DNA from: Streptomyces sp. QL37
GTDB lineage: Bacteria; Actinomycetota; Actinomycetes; Streptomycetales; Streptomycetaceae
Direction: 5' to 3'
Assembly (NCBI RefSeq): GCF_002941025.1
Contig: NZ_PTJS01000001.1
Coordinates: 5,151,472 to 5,215,471 of the forward strand
Length of the DNA stretch: 64,000 nucleotides
In this document: one piece after another, positions 40,556 through 48,459 of the stretch
Numbering within the stretch: the stretch's first letter is position 1
Layout of the letters: every line of letters begins with the position of its first letter
Notes under the pieces: generated by a model
What the model was told of the DNA's origin: nothing
The model's database searches: none
What the model saw: the letters and a program-made list of their open reading frames with translations, nothing else
Made by a program: the position numbers and the translations under genes

Positions 40556-41200
40556 TCAGGAGAGTTCCAGCGCGCCGAGGGTGGGGACCTCACCGGGGAG
40601 GCTCTTCGTCTCCGATGTGCACAGGTATCCGCGCGGGGCGTAGTCGCCCGGCCCGCCCAGCAGCACCGAGCCGCCGGAACCGAGCGCCTCGCTCTCCGCG
40701 TACGTGCACACCACCTGCGCGAGCGCCTCCGCCGGCAGGTCGTCCGGCTGCTGGTCGAGGCGCAGCGTGCCCTCCGGGTCCCCCTTGTGGGCCTCGGCGA
40801 CCCGCAGCCCCGCCGGGACGTCGGTGGAGAAGCCGGCACGCCGCTCATCGGCGTCAGGGTCCCGCTGGAGCTCGCCGAGGAGCGCCCGCGCGACCAGGAG
40901 GGCGTCGGAGCGCGACTCGTCGACCCGGACGGTGCGCTCGACCGTCACCAGCTGCGAGGCGCAGACCAGGTACACCCGTACGGAGACACTCCCCTGCGGT
41001 GGCGCGGTCGCGTCCGCCGACGCCGTGCGGCACGGCATCCGGGACGGCGCGGCCCCCGCGTCGACCGGCACCGAGGTGCTGCGGATGCCGCAGCCCGCGG
41101 CCAGCGCCGTACAGGCCGCGACGGCGGCCAGCGCGGCGGCGGCCCGGCGCCACGGCGCACCCCTGCGCGGCGCGCCGTACGCCCGCTCGCTGCGCGTCAC
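40556..41200 (-). CDS. Lipoprotein in the afsQ operon
   Basis: A 214-residue lipoprotein: basic N-terminus, hydrophobic stretch and lipobox ALAAGCG. The mature part resembles a GerMN-like domain (VSVRVYLVCASQLVTVERTV, LLVARALLGEL, LAQVVCTYAES). It begins with GTG overlapping the AfsQ2 stop (GTGA), so it is co-expressed with the sensor kinase. A lipoprotein directly after afsQ2 is conserved in S. coelicolor. It may modulate sensing by the kinase at the membrane surface; that is inference. Confidence 0.82.
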   Translation of the reverse strand: MTRSERAYGAPRRGAPWRRAAAALAAVAACTALAAGCGIRSTSVPVDAGAAPSRMPCRTASADATAPPQGSVSVRVYLVCASQLVTVERTVRVDESRSDALLVARALLGELQRDPDADERRAGFSTDVPAGLRVAEAHKGDPEGTLRLDQQPDDLPAEALAQVVCTYAESEALGSGGSVLLGGPGDYAPRGYLCTSETKSLPGEVPTLGALELS

Positions 41201-42729
41201 CTGGCGTCACCCTTCTCGTTCCGGTCCGGGTCGTCGTTCCCCGGGGCGCCGGTCAGCCCCTCCGCGTCCCTCGGGAGCCGCAGCACGAACATCGCGCCCT
41301 CGCCGTCCGGCAGATTCGAGGCCGTGATGTCACCGCCGTGGATGTGCGCGTTCTCCACCGCGATGGACAGGCCGAGACCGCTGCCCTCGGAACGCGGGCG
41401 GGAGGCGCTCGCCTTGTAGAAGCGGTCGAACACGTGCGGCAGGACCTCCTCGGGGATGCCGGGGCCGTGGTCGCGTACCTCGATGACCAGATCGTCCTCG
41501 TCGGTCCGCACGGAGACCCGCACCGGTGACCCGCCGTGCTTGAGTGCGTTGCCGATCAGATTCGCCAGGATCACGTCCAGCCGGCGTGGATCGAGCCGCA
41601 CCATGATGCCGCGCTCCGCGTCCAGATCGACCGCGTCCAGCCAGGCGCGGGCGTCGATGCAGGCGGTCACCTGGTCAGCCACGTCGACGGTGTCCAGCAC
41701 GAGGCGGGCCGTACCGGCGTCGAAGCGGGTGACCTCCATGAGGTTCTCGACCAGGTCGTTCAGCCGCCGGGTCTCGCTCACCACCAGGTGCACGGCCGGA
41801 GCGATCATCGGGTCGAGGCTGTCCGCCTCGTCCTCCAGCACCTCGGCGACCGCCGTGATCGCGGTCAGCGGGGTGCGCAGCTCGTGCGACATGTCGGCGA
41901 CGAACCTGCGGCTCGACTCCTCCCGGGCGCTCATGTCCGCGACCTTCTTCTCCAGGGAGCTCGCGGCCTTGTTGAACGTGTGGGAGAGATCGGCGAGTTC
42001 ATCGGTGCCGGAGACGGCGAGCCGGGTGTCGAGCTTGCCCTCGCCGAGCTTGCGGGCCGCGTCACCGAGCCGCTGCACCGGCCGCAGCACGGTCGTCGCC
42101 GCGGCCTGGGCGAGGAGCGCCGAACCGACGAGGGCCAGCGCGGTGGCGATCCCGAGGGACCACGCCAGTGAGTTGAGGTCCTCGCGCTCCTGGTCGAGCG
42201 ACTTCAGCATGTAACCGGCGGGGCCACCGCCGATGATCTTCGTCCCGGCCACCAGGTAGGGCGTGTTGCCCAGGGTCGTGCGCTGCCAGAACAGGTGGTA
42301 CTCAAAGGTGTTGGCCGACGTCAGCGGCTGCTTCTTGTTCACCTGCTTCTGCAGCGAGGCGGGCACCTCGGCCTTGGTGAAGGAGTCGAGGTCGGACGAG
42401 CCGGTGACGGGCTTGCCGTCGCGGGTGCCGATCAGCAGCACGTGATAACCCGGACCGCTGGTGGCCATCTGCTCGGCGGCGTCCCGCAGATCGACCGCCG
42501 TGGGCTCCAGCGGCAGCGAGGCCGCGCGGTTCTGCATCTGGCGGCGGAAGTCCCCGAGCGCCGTGTCCTGCGTACGCGTCAGGACGGCCTCGCGGTTGAG
42601 CCAGTACGCGATGCCCGAGGCGGATACCGCCGCCGTCAGGGCCACCAGCGCGAACACGATCAGGAGCCGGAGCCGCAGGCTGGTCCAGCGAAGACCCGCG
42701 AGTATGGAACGCTTCGCGGGATTGCTCAC
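41197..42729 (-). CDS. afsQ2: AfsQ2 sensor histidine kinase
   Basis: A 510-residue membrane kinase. A first helix (LLIVFALVALTAAVSASGIAY) and a second (LAWSLGIATALALVGSALLA) bracket an outside sensor of ~150 residues. A HAMP segment (TVLRPVQRLGDAARKLGEG), the HisKA box MSHELRTPLTAI with the phosphorylated His, the N box LIGNALKHGG and the G boxes (DHGPGIPEE, GSGLGLSI) follow. It phosphorylates AfsQ1, whose gene overlaps its start by four bases. In S. coelicolor the pair links nitrogen (glutamate) status to antibiotic production and morphology; the identification rests on motif content and on the arrangement with sigQ. Confidence 0.92.
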   Translation of the reverse strand: MSNPAKRSILAGLRWTSLRLRLLIVFALVALTAAVSASGIAYWLNREAVLTRTQDTALGDFRRQMQNRAASLPLEPTAVDLRDAAEQMATSGPGYHVLLIGTRDGKPVTGSSDLDSFTKAEVPASLQKQVNKKQPLTSANTFEYHLFWQRTTLGNTPYLVAGTKIIGGGPAGYMLKSLDQEREDLNSLAWSLGIATALALVGSALLAQAAATTVLRPVQRLGDAARKLGEGKLDTRLAVSGTDELADLSHTFNKAASSLEKKVADMSAREESSRRFVADMSHELRTPLTAITAVAEVLEDEADSLDPMIAPAVHLVVSETRRLNDLVENLMEVTRFDAGTARLVLDTVDVADQVTACIDARAWLDAVDLDAERGIMVRLDPRRLDVILANLIGNALKHGGSPVRVSVRTDEDDLVIEVRDHGPGIPEEVLPHVFDRFYKASASRPRSEGSGLGLSIAVENAHIHGGDITASNLPDGEGAMFVLRLPRDAEGLTGAPGNDDPDRNEKGDAR

Positions 42730-43403
42730 TGAGGCGTGTCCAGCCGGTAGCCCACACCCCGCACGGTACGGATCAGGGTCGGCGAGGACGGCACGTCCTC
42801 CACCTTCGCCCGCAGCCGCTGCACACAGGCGTCCACGAGCCGGGAGTCACCGAGGTAGTCGTGCTCCCACACCAGGCGGAGCAACTGCTGCCGGGACAGG
42901 GCCTGTCCGGGCCTGCGGCTCAGTTCGAGCAGGAGCCGCAGCTCGGTCGGCGTGAGCTGCAGGTCCTCCCCGTTCTTCGTGACGGTCATCGCCGAACGGT
43001 CGATGACGACACTCCCGAAGGTCGCCGAGTCGGTCGACTCCCTCTCCCCGCGGCGCAGGACCGCGCGAATACGGGCATCGAGCACCCGGCCCTGTACGGG
43101 TTTCACGACATAGTCGTCCGCGCCGGACTCCAGTCCCACCACGACGTCGATGTCGTCGCTGCGCGCGGTCAGCAGAATGATCGGCAGTTGGTCGGTACGC
43201 CGGATACGCCGGCAGACCTCGAAACCGTCGATCCCGGGCAGCATCACATCCAGCACAACCAGGTCCGGCCGCTGCTCCCGGAGCAGCTCCAGGCCGTCCT
43301 CTCCCGTCGCCGCGGTGGCCACACGGTGGCCCTGGCGTGACAGTGAGAGTTCGAGGGCCGTGCGGATGGCGTCATCGTCCTCGATCAGCAACAGGAAAGG
43401 CAC
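42726..43403 (-). CDS. afsQ1: AfsQ1 response regulator (OmpR/PhoB type)
   Basis: A 225-residue response regulator, the length I recall for AfsQ1 of S. coelicolor. The receiver domain has LLLIEDDDAIR (acidic pocket), VVLDVMLPGIDG (phosphorylated Asp) and YVVKPVQ (Lys); the C-terminal winged helix has LTPTELRLLLELSRRPGQ and DACVQRLRAKVE, ending IRTVRGVGYRL. GTG 43403 gives the N-terminus PFLLLIEDDD; longer in-frame starts up to 43520 would add unrelated residues. It is divergent from sigQ, with a GTGAC direct repeat between them that fits the AfsQ1 site. Confidence 0.95.
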   Translation of the reverse strand: MPFLLLIEDDDAIRTALELSLSRQGHRVATAATGEDGLELLREQRPDLVVLDVMLPGIDGFEVCRRIRRTDQLPIILLTARSDDIDVVVGLESGADDYVVKPVQGRVLDARIRAVLRRGERESTDSATFGSVVIDRSAMTVTKNGEDLQLTPTELRLLLELSRRPGQALSRQQLLRLVWEHDYLGDSRLVDACVQRLRAKVEDVPSSPTLIRTVRGVGYRLDTPQ

Positions 43404-43485
43404 GGGGGCCATTCTGGCCCATGGTGGTGCCACGTTTCGACAATCCCCCCGACTTGATCCGCCGACTTGAGACCCGACATGCCCT

Positions 43486-43501
43486 GTGACAGCTCTGTGA
43501 C
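43486..43501. promoter_or_regulatory. AfsQ1 binding-site candidate
   Basis: GTGAC-AGCTCT-GTGAC, a direct repeat exactly matching the reported AfsQ1 consensus GTnAC-n6-GTnAC. It lies in the afsQ1/sigQ divergent promoter region. Confidence 0.7.
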
Positions 43502-43584
43502 AGTCGGGGGACAGGGCCATGAAACTGCCCCGGCAAGCTCATTGGCACACGGAACGAACGGACTCCACCGATGGGGGGCGCCAG

Positions 43585-44331
43585 ATGAACGCACTGCACA
43601 GCACCACCTCAAGCGCAGTTGTCACGCGCCTTCACGACGTCGGGCGGAGCCCGGAGAAGTCCGGTGCCGGAGCACGGGGGCGTGTACGTGGCGCCGGGCG
43701 TCAGCACTCGTCGTACCTGGCGATGGTTGACGCGACCACGGGGGAGAACGGGGGAAGCGCGTACGGGGAGGGCTCGGGGGAGCGGAAGTCCCAGGCACGG
43801 ACGGAGGACGCCGAAGCGGCGTTCACCGCCTACGTCCAGGAGCGCCGCGCCTCTCTGTACGCGACCGCCTACCACCTGACCGGCGACCGGTTCGAGGCCG
43901 AGGACCTGTTGCAGAGCGCCCTCTTCTCGACGTACCGGGCGTGGGACAGGATCAGCGACAAGGCGGCCGTCGGCGGATATCTCCGCCGCACCATGACCAA
44001 CCTGCACATCAGCGCATGGCGCAGGCGCAAGCTGAACGAATACCCGACCGAGGAGCTGCCGGAGACGGTCGGCGACACGGACGCGATGCGGGGCACGGAG
44101 CTGCGTGCGGTGCTCTGGCAGGCGCTCGCGCGGCTGCCGGAACTCCAGCGCACGATGCTGGTGCTCCGCTACTACGAGGGCCGCACGGACCCGGAGATCG
44201 CGTCCATCCTCGACATCAGTGTCGGCACGGTGAAGTCCAGCATCTGGCGGTCGCTCCGCCGGCTGCGCGAGGACGAGGTCCTCAGCTTCGGCCGTGACGA
44301 GGAGGAGTCCTTCGGCGAGCTGGTGGCCTGA
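43585..44331 (+). CDS. sigQ: SigQ, ECF sigma factor
   Basis: A 248-residue ECF sigma factor of the SigE/SigM-like group. After an unconserved ~75-residue leader, region 2 reads FTAYVQERRASLYATAYHLTG and FEAEDLLQSALFSTYRAW, with DKAAVGGYLRRTMTNLHI; region 4 reads LARLPELQRTMLVLRYYEGRTD and ILDISVGTVKSSIWRSLRRL. It is encoded divergently from afsQ1-afsQ2, as in S. coelicolor, where AfsQ1 controls it. ATG 43585 is taken as the start; ATG 43519 is an in-frame alternative. The last 52 codons are repeated exactly, inverted, just downstream (44427-44582). Confidence 0.9.
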   Translation: MNALHSTTSSAVVTRLHDVGRSPEKSGAGARGRVRGAGRQHSSYLAMVDATTGENGGSAYGEGSGERKSQARTEDAEAAFTAYVQERRASLYATAYHLTGDRFEAEDLLQSALFSTYRAWDRISDKAAVGGYLRRTMTNLHISAWRRRKLNEYPTEELPETVGDTDAMRGTELRAVLWQALARLPELQRTMLVLRYYEGRTDPEIASILDISVGTVKSSIWRSLRRLREDEVLSFGRDEEESFGELVA

Positions 44332-44352
44332 GGTCTACGGGGGAAAGGCCGC
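44176..44352 (+). repeat. Left arm of 177-bp perfect inverted repeat (sigQ 3' end)
   Basis: Bases 44176-44352 are the exact reverse complement of 44406-44582, with a 53-base centre. The arm comprises sigQ codons 198-248, the stop and 21 following bases. A transcript running past sigQ would fold into a 177-bp duplex. Confidence 0.97.
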
Positions 44353-44410
44353 GGCTTCGGGGGAAGCGGCGGCACGGGGGAAAGGCCGCGGCTTCGGGGG
44401 AAGCGGCGGC
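44338..44410. repeat. Two 36-base direct repeats at the centre of the palindrome
   Basis: The 36-mer beginning CGGGGGAAAGGCCGCGGC occurs at 44338-44373 and 44375-44410, one base apart. It forms the turn of the 177-bp inverted repeat. No coding function is evident. Confidence 0.9.
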
Positions 44411-44582
44411 CTTTCCCCCGTAGACCTCAGGCCACCAGCTCGCCGAAGGACTCCTCCTCGTCACGGCCGAAGCTGAGGACCTCGTCCTCGCGCAGCCGGC
44501 GGAGCGACCGCCAGATGCTGGACTTCACCGTGCCGACACTGATGTCGAGGATGGACGCGATCTCCGGGTCCGTGCGGCCCTC
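44406..44582 (-). pseudogene. Right arm: inverted copy of sigQ codons 198-248 and stop
   Basis: Read on the minus strand from 44582 to 44427, this segment encodes sigQ region 4 (GRTDPEIASILDIS onward) to the natural stop with no substitution. It has no start or promoter and no N-terminal part, so it is a non-functional fragment. The copy stops at TGCGGCCCTC (44573-44582), a 10-base string also present in the uridine kinase gene at 45045-45054, where the sequence switches origin. Confidence 0.9.
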
Positions 44583-44620
44583 CCGCAGATCCCGGAGCAG
44601 GCGACGGCGGAACGTCGTCG
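44573..44620. repeat. 48-bp direct copy of uridine kinase sequence
   Basis: Bases 44573-44620 equal 45045-45092 exactly and in the same orientation. Within it, 44574-44605 and 44617-44648 form a 32-bp perfect hairpin with an 11-base loop. This is the turn between the sigQ copy and the inverted kinase copy. Confidence 0.95.
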
Positions 44621-44787
44621 CCTGCTCCGGGATCTGCGGGAGGGCCGCAAGTCGGTGCCGTTCCTGCTGCGGCGTGGCTGGCGGCTGATGCGGTCCGAAC
44701 GGCGCATCGTGGCCCGCCAGACCGCGCTCGGCGCGTACCCCTGCGCCAAGCAGGAGGCCCTGGGACGCCTGGCCGCCGCCGCGGCGG
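44616..44787 (+). pseudogene. Inverted copy of the uridine kinase 3' half
   Basis: Bases 44616-44787 are the exact reverse complement of 44907-45078 (172 bp). Read on the plus strand they encode VPFLLRRGWRLMRSERRIV and the following kinase residues up to LGRLAAAAA, unchanged. There is no P-loop half and no ribosome site, so it cannot make a kinase. With the intact gene it forms a second large palindrome around a 119-base centre. Confidence 0.9.
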
Positions 44788-44804
44788 CACGGGGGCAGCG
44801 CGAA

Positions 44805-44843
44805 GCGGGGGCGGACAGGCCGGGGGGTCCTGTCCGCCCCCGC
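44805..44843. terminator. Bidirectional terminator hairpin between sigQ and uridine kinase genes
   Basis: A 15-base perfect stem (44805-44819 with 44829-44843; core GGGGGCGGACAGG) and 9-base loop, 26 bases after the kinase stop. It is probably the original terminator of the convergent gene pair. Confidence 0.6.
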
Positions 44844-44868
44844 CGCGTTCGACGGGGGCGCCGAGGCG

Positions 44869-45507
44869 CTAGTTGGGCACCCGGCTGCGCGGGGTGCGGC
44901 AGCGTCCCGCCGCGGCGGCGGCCAGGCGTCCCAGGGCCTCCTGCTTGGCGCAGGGGTACGCGCCGAGCGCGGTCTGGCGGGCCACGATGCGCCGTTCGGA
45001 CCGCATCAGCCGCCAGCCACGCCGCAGCAGGAACGGCACCGACTTGCGGCCCTCCCGCAGATCCCGGAGCAGGCGACGGCGGAACGTCGTCGTCGGCCGG
45101 CCGCGCAGACACAGCGCGTCCGCGAGCAGGCCCAGCTCCTGGCAGCGCTCCACGATGTCCGCCGCGAAGATGCCCTCCGCGACGAAGAGGGGCGTGCGCT
45201 CGATGTCGAGCGTCTCGCGGCCCGTCCGTGAGCTCGTGGCGATGTCGTACACGGGGACGGAGGTGCGCCCCGTGCGGCACAGCTCCGCTATGGCCGCGAC
45301 CGCCCCGTCCGCGTCCCAGGAGAGGGCCGAGTCCCAGTCGATGTCCGCGCTGCCGGTGACCCGCGGCAGTGTCGGATCGTTGACCTCCTTGTAGAAGTCG
45401 TCCAGGCGCAGCACCGGGAGACCGCTGCGGGCCGCGAGGGACGACTTGCCGGAGCCGGACGGACCGGCGAGCAGCACGACGCGCGTGGGGATCGGTTGGG
45501 AACTCAC
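44869..45507 (-). CDS. Uridine kinase
   Basis: A 212-residue P-loop kinase of the uridine kinase/phosphoribulokinase family. Motifs: VVLLAGPSGSGKSSLA (Walker A), VLRLDDFYKEV (catalytic Asp), DWDSALSWD and FVAEGIFAADIV, then RRLLRDLREGRKS (lid Arg residues). It phosphorylates uridine (and cytidine) to the monophosphate for salvage. GTG 45507 is preferred, because it gives the usual short N-terminus and follows a CACACT -10-like element; ATG 45576 is an in-frame alternative. Codons from about 144 to 200 are duplicated in inverted form on the sigQ side. Confidence 0.85.
   Translation of the reverse strand: MSSQPIPTRVVLLAGPSGSGKSSLAARSGLPVLRLDDFYKEVNDPTLPRVTGSADIDWDSALSWDADGAVAAIAELCRTGRTSVPVYDIATSSRTGRETLDIERTPLFVAEGIFAADIVERCQELGLLADALCLRGRPTTTFRRRLLRDLREGRKSVPFLLRRGWRLMRSERRIVARQTALGAYPCAKQEALGRLAAAAAGRCRTPRSRVPN
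44907..45078 (-). repeat. Right arm of 172-bp perfect inverted repeat (inside uridine kinase gene)
   Basis: Exact reverse complement of 44616-44787. This arm is part of the intact kinase gene, so it is presumably the source copy. Confidence 0.97.
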
Positions 45508-45636
45508 AGAACAGAAGTGTGAGGCATTGACCCGCGTAGGGGATCCCCGGGAGGTCCTGTTGGTATCGAGCATCACACCTCAACTACTCTGCGCGCACGG
45601 ATGATTACCCGACACGTCCTGATCAGGTGGGAAAAA

Positions 45637-46062
45637 ATGGCACGTCATGCACTGTCCAAGCCCCGGAAACGCGCGCTGCTGCGCGCCGGTCTGACCCTCA
45701 CCGCGCTGGGCGCGGCGCTCGGCGCCGGAGGTGCGGCGGCCCAGGCGGCGCCGCTGCCCACCCCGCCCGCGACCGGGTCGGACACCGCGGACAGCACTCT
45801 GGGGGCGGTCGGCGACGCTGCCGCGCCCGCGCTGACCAGCGCGCTGGGTTACGGGCTGGCCGGGGCCGTCAAGCCCGTCACCGACCTCCAGCTCGACCCG
45901 CTGGCCGGGACGGGCGTGGACCCGCTGGACAACGCGGTGGGTACCCAGATCGCCGACTTCAAGCCGGTGACGACGGCGGTGGTCACGGACCCGCTGACCA
46001 GCGGCGCCGCGCTCAGCGACCTGCCCGTGGTCGGAGAGGTGACCTCCCTGATCACCGGCTGA
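45637..46062 (+). CDS. Secreted protein of unknown function
   Basis: A 141-residue exported protein. A twin-basic N-terminus (KPRKRALLRAGL) and hydrophobic stretch end at AAAQAAP, a likely signal-peptidase site near residue 37. The mature part has no cysteine and is rich in Ala, Val, Asp and Thr, with short repeated patterns of DPL and PVT (VKPVTDLQLDPLAGTGVDPL, FKPVTTAVVTDPLT). ATG 45637 has AGGTGG upstream at good spacing. It is reminiscent of the secreted protein at 39234. A 20-bp perfect terminator follows, shared with the convergent aldehyde dehydrogenase gene. Confidence 0.7.
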   Translation: MARHALSKPRKRALLRAGLTLTALGAALGAGGAAAQAAPLPTPPATGSDTADSTLGAVGDAAAPALTSALGYGLAGAVKPVTDLQLDPLAGTGVDPLDNAVGTQIADFKPVTTAVVTDPLTSGAALSDLPVVGEVTSLITG

Positions 46063-46071
46063 TCAGGCGTA

Positions 46072-46115
46072 CGCATGCGTGTGGGGCCGCCCGGAGGCGG
46101 CCCCACACGCATGCG
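46072..46115. terminator. Bidirectional terminator
   Basis: A 20-base perfect stem (46072-46091 with 46096-46115) closing a CGGA loop, between two convergent genes. Confidence 0.8.
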
Positions 46116-46121
46116 CGGAGG

Positions 46122-47024
46122 TCAGTACGAGGAGCCCGAGGCCCCCAGGGCGCCCGTCGGGTGCCAGACCGTCTTGGTCTCCAGGAAGGCCGTCAGGCGG
46201 TGGGTCCCCGGGTCCGCCGACCAGTCGCCCGTATCCACAGCCTGTGGACGAAGGACGCGTTTCAGGTTGTCGGCAGCCGCGGCCTCCAGCTCCTTCGCCA
46301 GTGCCGGATCGCCCGCCGCACCCGTCAGGTCGATGGCGTTGACGTCCTGGTGGGACGCCAGAGGTGCCGCGAGCTCCGCGGTCCTCCCCGACAGGATGTT
46401 CACCACACCGCCGGGCAGGTCGGAGGTCGCCAGGACCTCGCCCAGCGAGAGCGCGGGCAGCGGTGCGTCGGCCGAGGCGATGACGACCGCGGTGTTCCCG
46501 GTGGCGATCACCGGGGCGACCACCGACACCAGGCCGAGGAACGACGACTCCTGGGGAGCCAGGACCGCGACCACACCCGTCGGTTCAGGGGTGGACAGGT
46601 TGAAGAACGGTCCCGCGACCGGGTTCGCCCCGCCCACGACCTGGCCGATCTTGTCCGTCCAGCCCGCGTACCAGACCCAGCGGTCGACCGCCGCGTCCAC
46701 CACGGCGGCCGCCTTGGACTTCGACAGCCCTTCGGCTTCCGCGACCTCCCGTACGAACTGTTCCCGGCGGCCCTCCAGCATCTCCGCGACGCGGTAGAGG
46801 ATCTGCCCGCGGTTGTACGCGGTCGCGCCCGACCAGCCGCCGAACGCCTTGCGCGCGGCCACGACCGCGTCGCGCGCGTCCTTGCGGGAGGACTGCGGGG
46901 CGTTCGCCAGCCACTTGCCCTTCGAGTCCGTCACCTCGTACACCCGGCCGCTCTCGGAGCGGGGGAACTTGCCCCCGACGTACAGCTTGTAGGTCTTGAA
47001 GACGCTCAGTCGCCCGTCAGACAT
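46122..47024 (-). CDS. Truncated, non-catalytic aldehyde dehydrogenase domain (ALDH16 C-half-like)
   Basis: A 300-residue aldehyde dehydrogenase-like protein. It aligns with the NAD-binding part (VYEVTDSKGKWLANAPQSSRKDARDAV, then VVAVLAPQESSFLGLVSVVAP and NTAVVIASADAPLP) but has no catalytic Cys and lacks the rest of the catalytic domain. ALDH16-type enzymes carry exactly such a half-size second domain after a full one; here the two are separate genes overlapping by eight bases. It therefore looks like a structural partner of the upstream dehydrogenase rather than a broken gene. It ends at a terminator. Confidence 0.75.
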   Translation of the reverse strand: MSDGRLSVFKTYKLYVGGKFPRSESGRVYEVTDSKGKWLANAPQSSRKDARDAVVAARKAFGGWSGATAYNRGQILYRVAEMLEGRREQFVREVAEAEGLSKSKAAAVVDAAVDRWVWYAGWTDKIGQVVGGANPVAGPFFNLSTPEPTGVVAVLAPQESSFLGLVSVVAPVIATGNTAVVIASADAPLPALSLGEVLATSDLPGGVVNILSGRTAELAAPLASHQDVNAIDLTGAAGDPALAKELEAAAADNLKRVLRPQAVDTGDWSADPGTHRLTAFLETKTVWHPTGALGASGSSY

Positions 47025-48453
47025 CGAGGTAGGCCTCCAGACCGTGACGGCCGCCCTCGCGGCCGAAGCCCGACTCCTTGTATCCGCCGAACGGCGAGGT
47101 CGGGTCGAACTTGTTGAACGTGTTGGCCCAGATGACGCCGGCCCGGAGCTTGTTCGCCACCGCGAGGATGCGGGAGCCCTTCTCCGTCCAGATGCCAGCC
47201 GAGAGGCCGTACTGGCTGTTGTTGGCCTTCGCGACGGCCTCGTCCGGCGTGCGGAAGGTCAGCACCGACAGCACCGGGCCGAAGATCTCGTCGCGGGCGA
47301 CGGTGTGCGCCTGGGTGACCCCGGTGAAGAGGGTCGGCGCGAACCAGTAACCGGCGGAGGGGAGTTCGCACGGCGCGGACCACCGCTCGGCGCCCTCCGC
47401 CTCACCCGTCTCGACGAGCGCGCTGATCCGGGAGAGCTGCTCGGCGGAGTTGATCGCGCCGATGTCGGTGTTCTTGTCCAGCGGATCACCGAGCCGGAGC
47501 GTGGAGAGCCGGCGCTTCAGGGCGTGCAGCACCTCGTCGTGCACGGACTCCTGCACGAGGAGCCGTGAGCCCGCGCAGCAGACCTGGCCCTGGTTGAAGA
47601 AGATGCCGGTGACGATGCCCTCGACGGCCTGGTCGACCGGGGCGTCGTCGAAGACGATGTTGGCGCCCTTGCCGCCCAGTTCGAGCGTGGCCTTCTTGTC
47701 CGTGCCCGCGATCTGCCGGGCGATCGCCTTGCCGACCGCGGTCGAACCGGTGAACGCGACCTTGTTCACGTCCGGATGCTCGACGAGGGCCGAGCCCGCG
47801 TCGCCGTACCCCGTGAGGATGTTGACGACACCCTTGGGCAGGCCCGCCTGGCGGCAGACATCGGCGAAGAACAGGGCCGACAGCGGAGTGGTCTCCGCCG
47901 GCTTCAGCACCACCGTGTTGCCGGTGGCGAGCGCCGGGGCGATCTTCCACGCGAGCATCAGCAGCGGGAAGTTCCACGGGATGATCTGGCCGGCCACGCC
48001 GAGCGGACGCGGGTCCGCGCCGTAGCCCGCGTGGTCGAGCTTGTCCGCCCAGCCCGCGTAGTAGAAGAAGTGCGCGGCGACGAGCGGGAGGTCCGCGTCG
48101 CGGGTCTCCCTGATCGGCTTGCCGTTGTCCAGGGTCTCCAGGACGGCGAGCTCGCGGGAGCGCTCCTGGATGATCCGGGCGATCCGGAAGAGGTACTTGG
48201 CGCGCTCGGAACCGGGCAGCGCCGACCACTTCTCGAACGCCCTGCGGGCCGCCTTCACCGCGCGGTCCACGTCCTCGGCGCCTGCGTGCGCCACCTCGGA
48301 GAGCACCTCCTCGGTGGACGGGCTGACCGTCTTGAAGACCTTGCCGTCGGCCGCCTCGGCGAACTCGCCGTCGATGAACAGGCCGTACGAGGGAGCGATG
48401 TCGACGACGGAGCGGGACTCCGGGGCCGGTGCGTAATCGAATGCGGATGCCAT
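47017..48453 (-). CDS. Aldehyde dehydrogenase (NAD-dependent)
   Basis: A 478-residue full-length aldehyde dehydrogenase. It has PWNFPLLMLAWKIAPALATGNTVVLK (cofactor binding, split), FTGSTAVGKAIA, ELGGKGANIVFDDA (general-base Glu) and NQGQVCCAGSRLLV (catalytic Cys). The gene begins six bases after the deoC stop and overlaps the truncated partner gene. DeoC releases acetaldehyde from deoxyribose 5-phosphate, so oxidation of acetaldehyde to acetate is the obvious role; this is inferred from context. The operon would be controlled by the operator upstream of deoC. Confidence 0.88.
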   Translation of the reverse strand: MASAFDYAPAPESRSVVDIAPSYGLFIDGEFAEAADGKVFKTVSPSTEEVLSEVAHAGAEDVDRAVKAARRAFEKWSALPGSERAKYLFRIARIIQERSRELAVLETLDNGKPIRETRDADLPLVAAHFFYYAGWADKLDHAGYGADPRPLGVAGQIIPWNFPLLMLAWKIAPALATGNTVVLKPAETTPLSALFFADVCRQAGLPKGVVNILTGYGDAGSALVEHPDVNKVAFTGSTAVGKAIARQIAGTDKKATLELGGKGANIVFDDAPVDQAVEGIVTGIFFNQGQVCCAGSRLLVQESVHDEVLHALKRRLSTLRLGDPLDKNTDIGAINSAEQLSRISALVETGEAEGAERWSAPCELPSAGYWFAPTLFTGVTQAHTVARDEIFGPVLSVLTFRTPDEAVAKANNSQYGLSAGIWTEKGSRILAVANKLRAGVIWANTFNKFDPTSPFGGYKESGFGREGGRHGLEAYLDV

Positions 48454-48459
48454 GGCGTA

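Noticed and set aside
44282..44476. Two near-identical ~60-codon frames facing each other across the sigQ stop
   Set aside because: They mirror each other because they lie on the 177-bp palindrome, and neither has a start signal or family match.
44655..45359. Plus-strand frame that begins with uridine kinase residues
   Set aside because: Its first part is the inverted copy of the kinase C-terminal half, and the rest is antisense to the intact kinase gene. No functional protein is expected.
45525..45545. GCGTAG half-site before the uridine kinase gene (CCCGCGTAGGGG)
   Set aside because: Only one arm of the nucleoside palindrome matches, and the other arm is unrelated, so I did not add the kinase gene to the regulon.
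46122..47024. Half-size aldehyde dehydrogenase as a broken gene
   Set aside because: It has an intact frame, a coupled start and the expected layout of an ALDH16 second domain, so I annotated it as a genuine non-catalytic partner.
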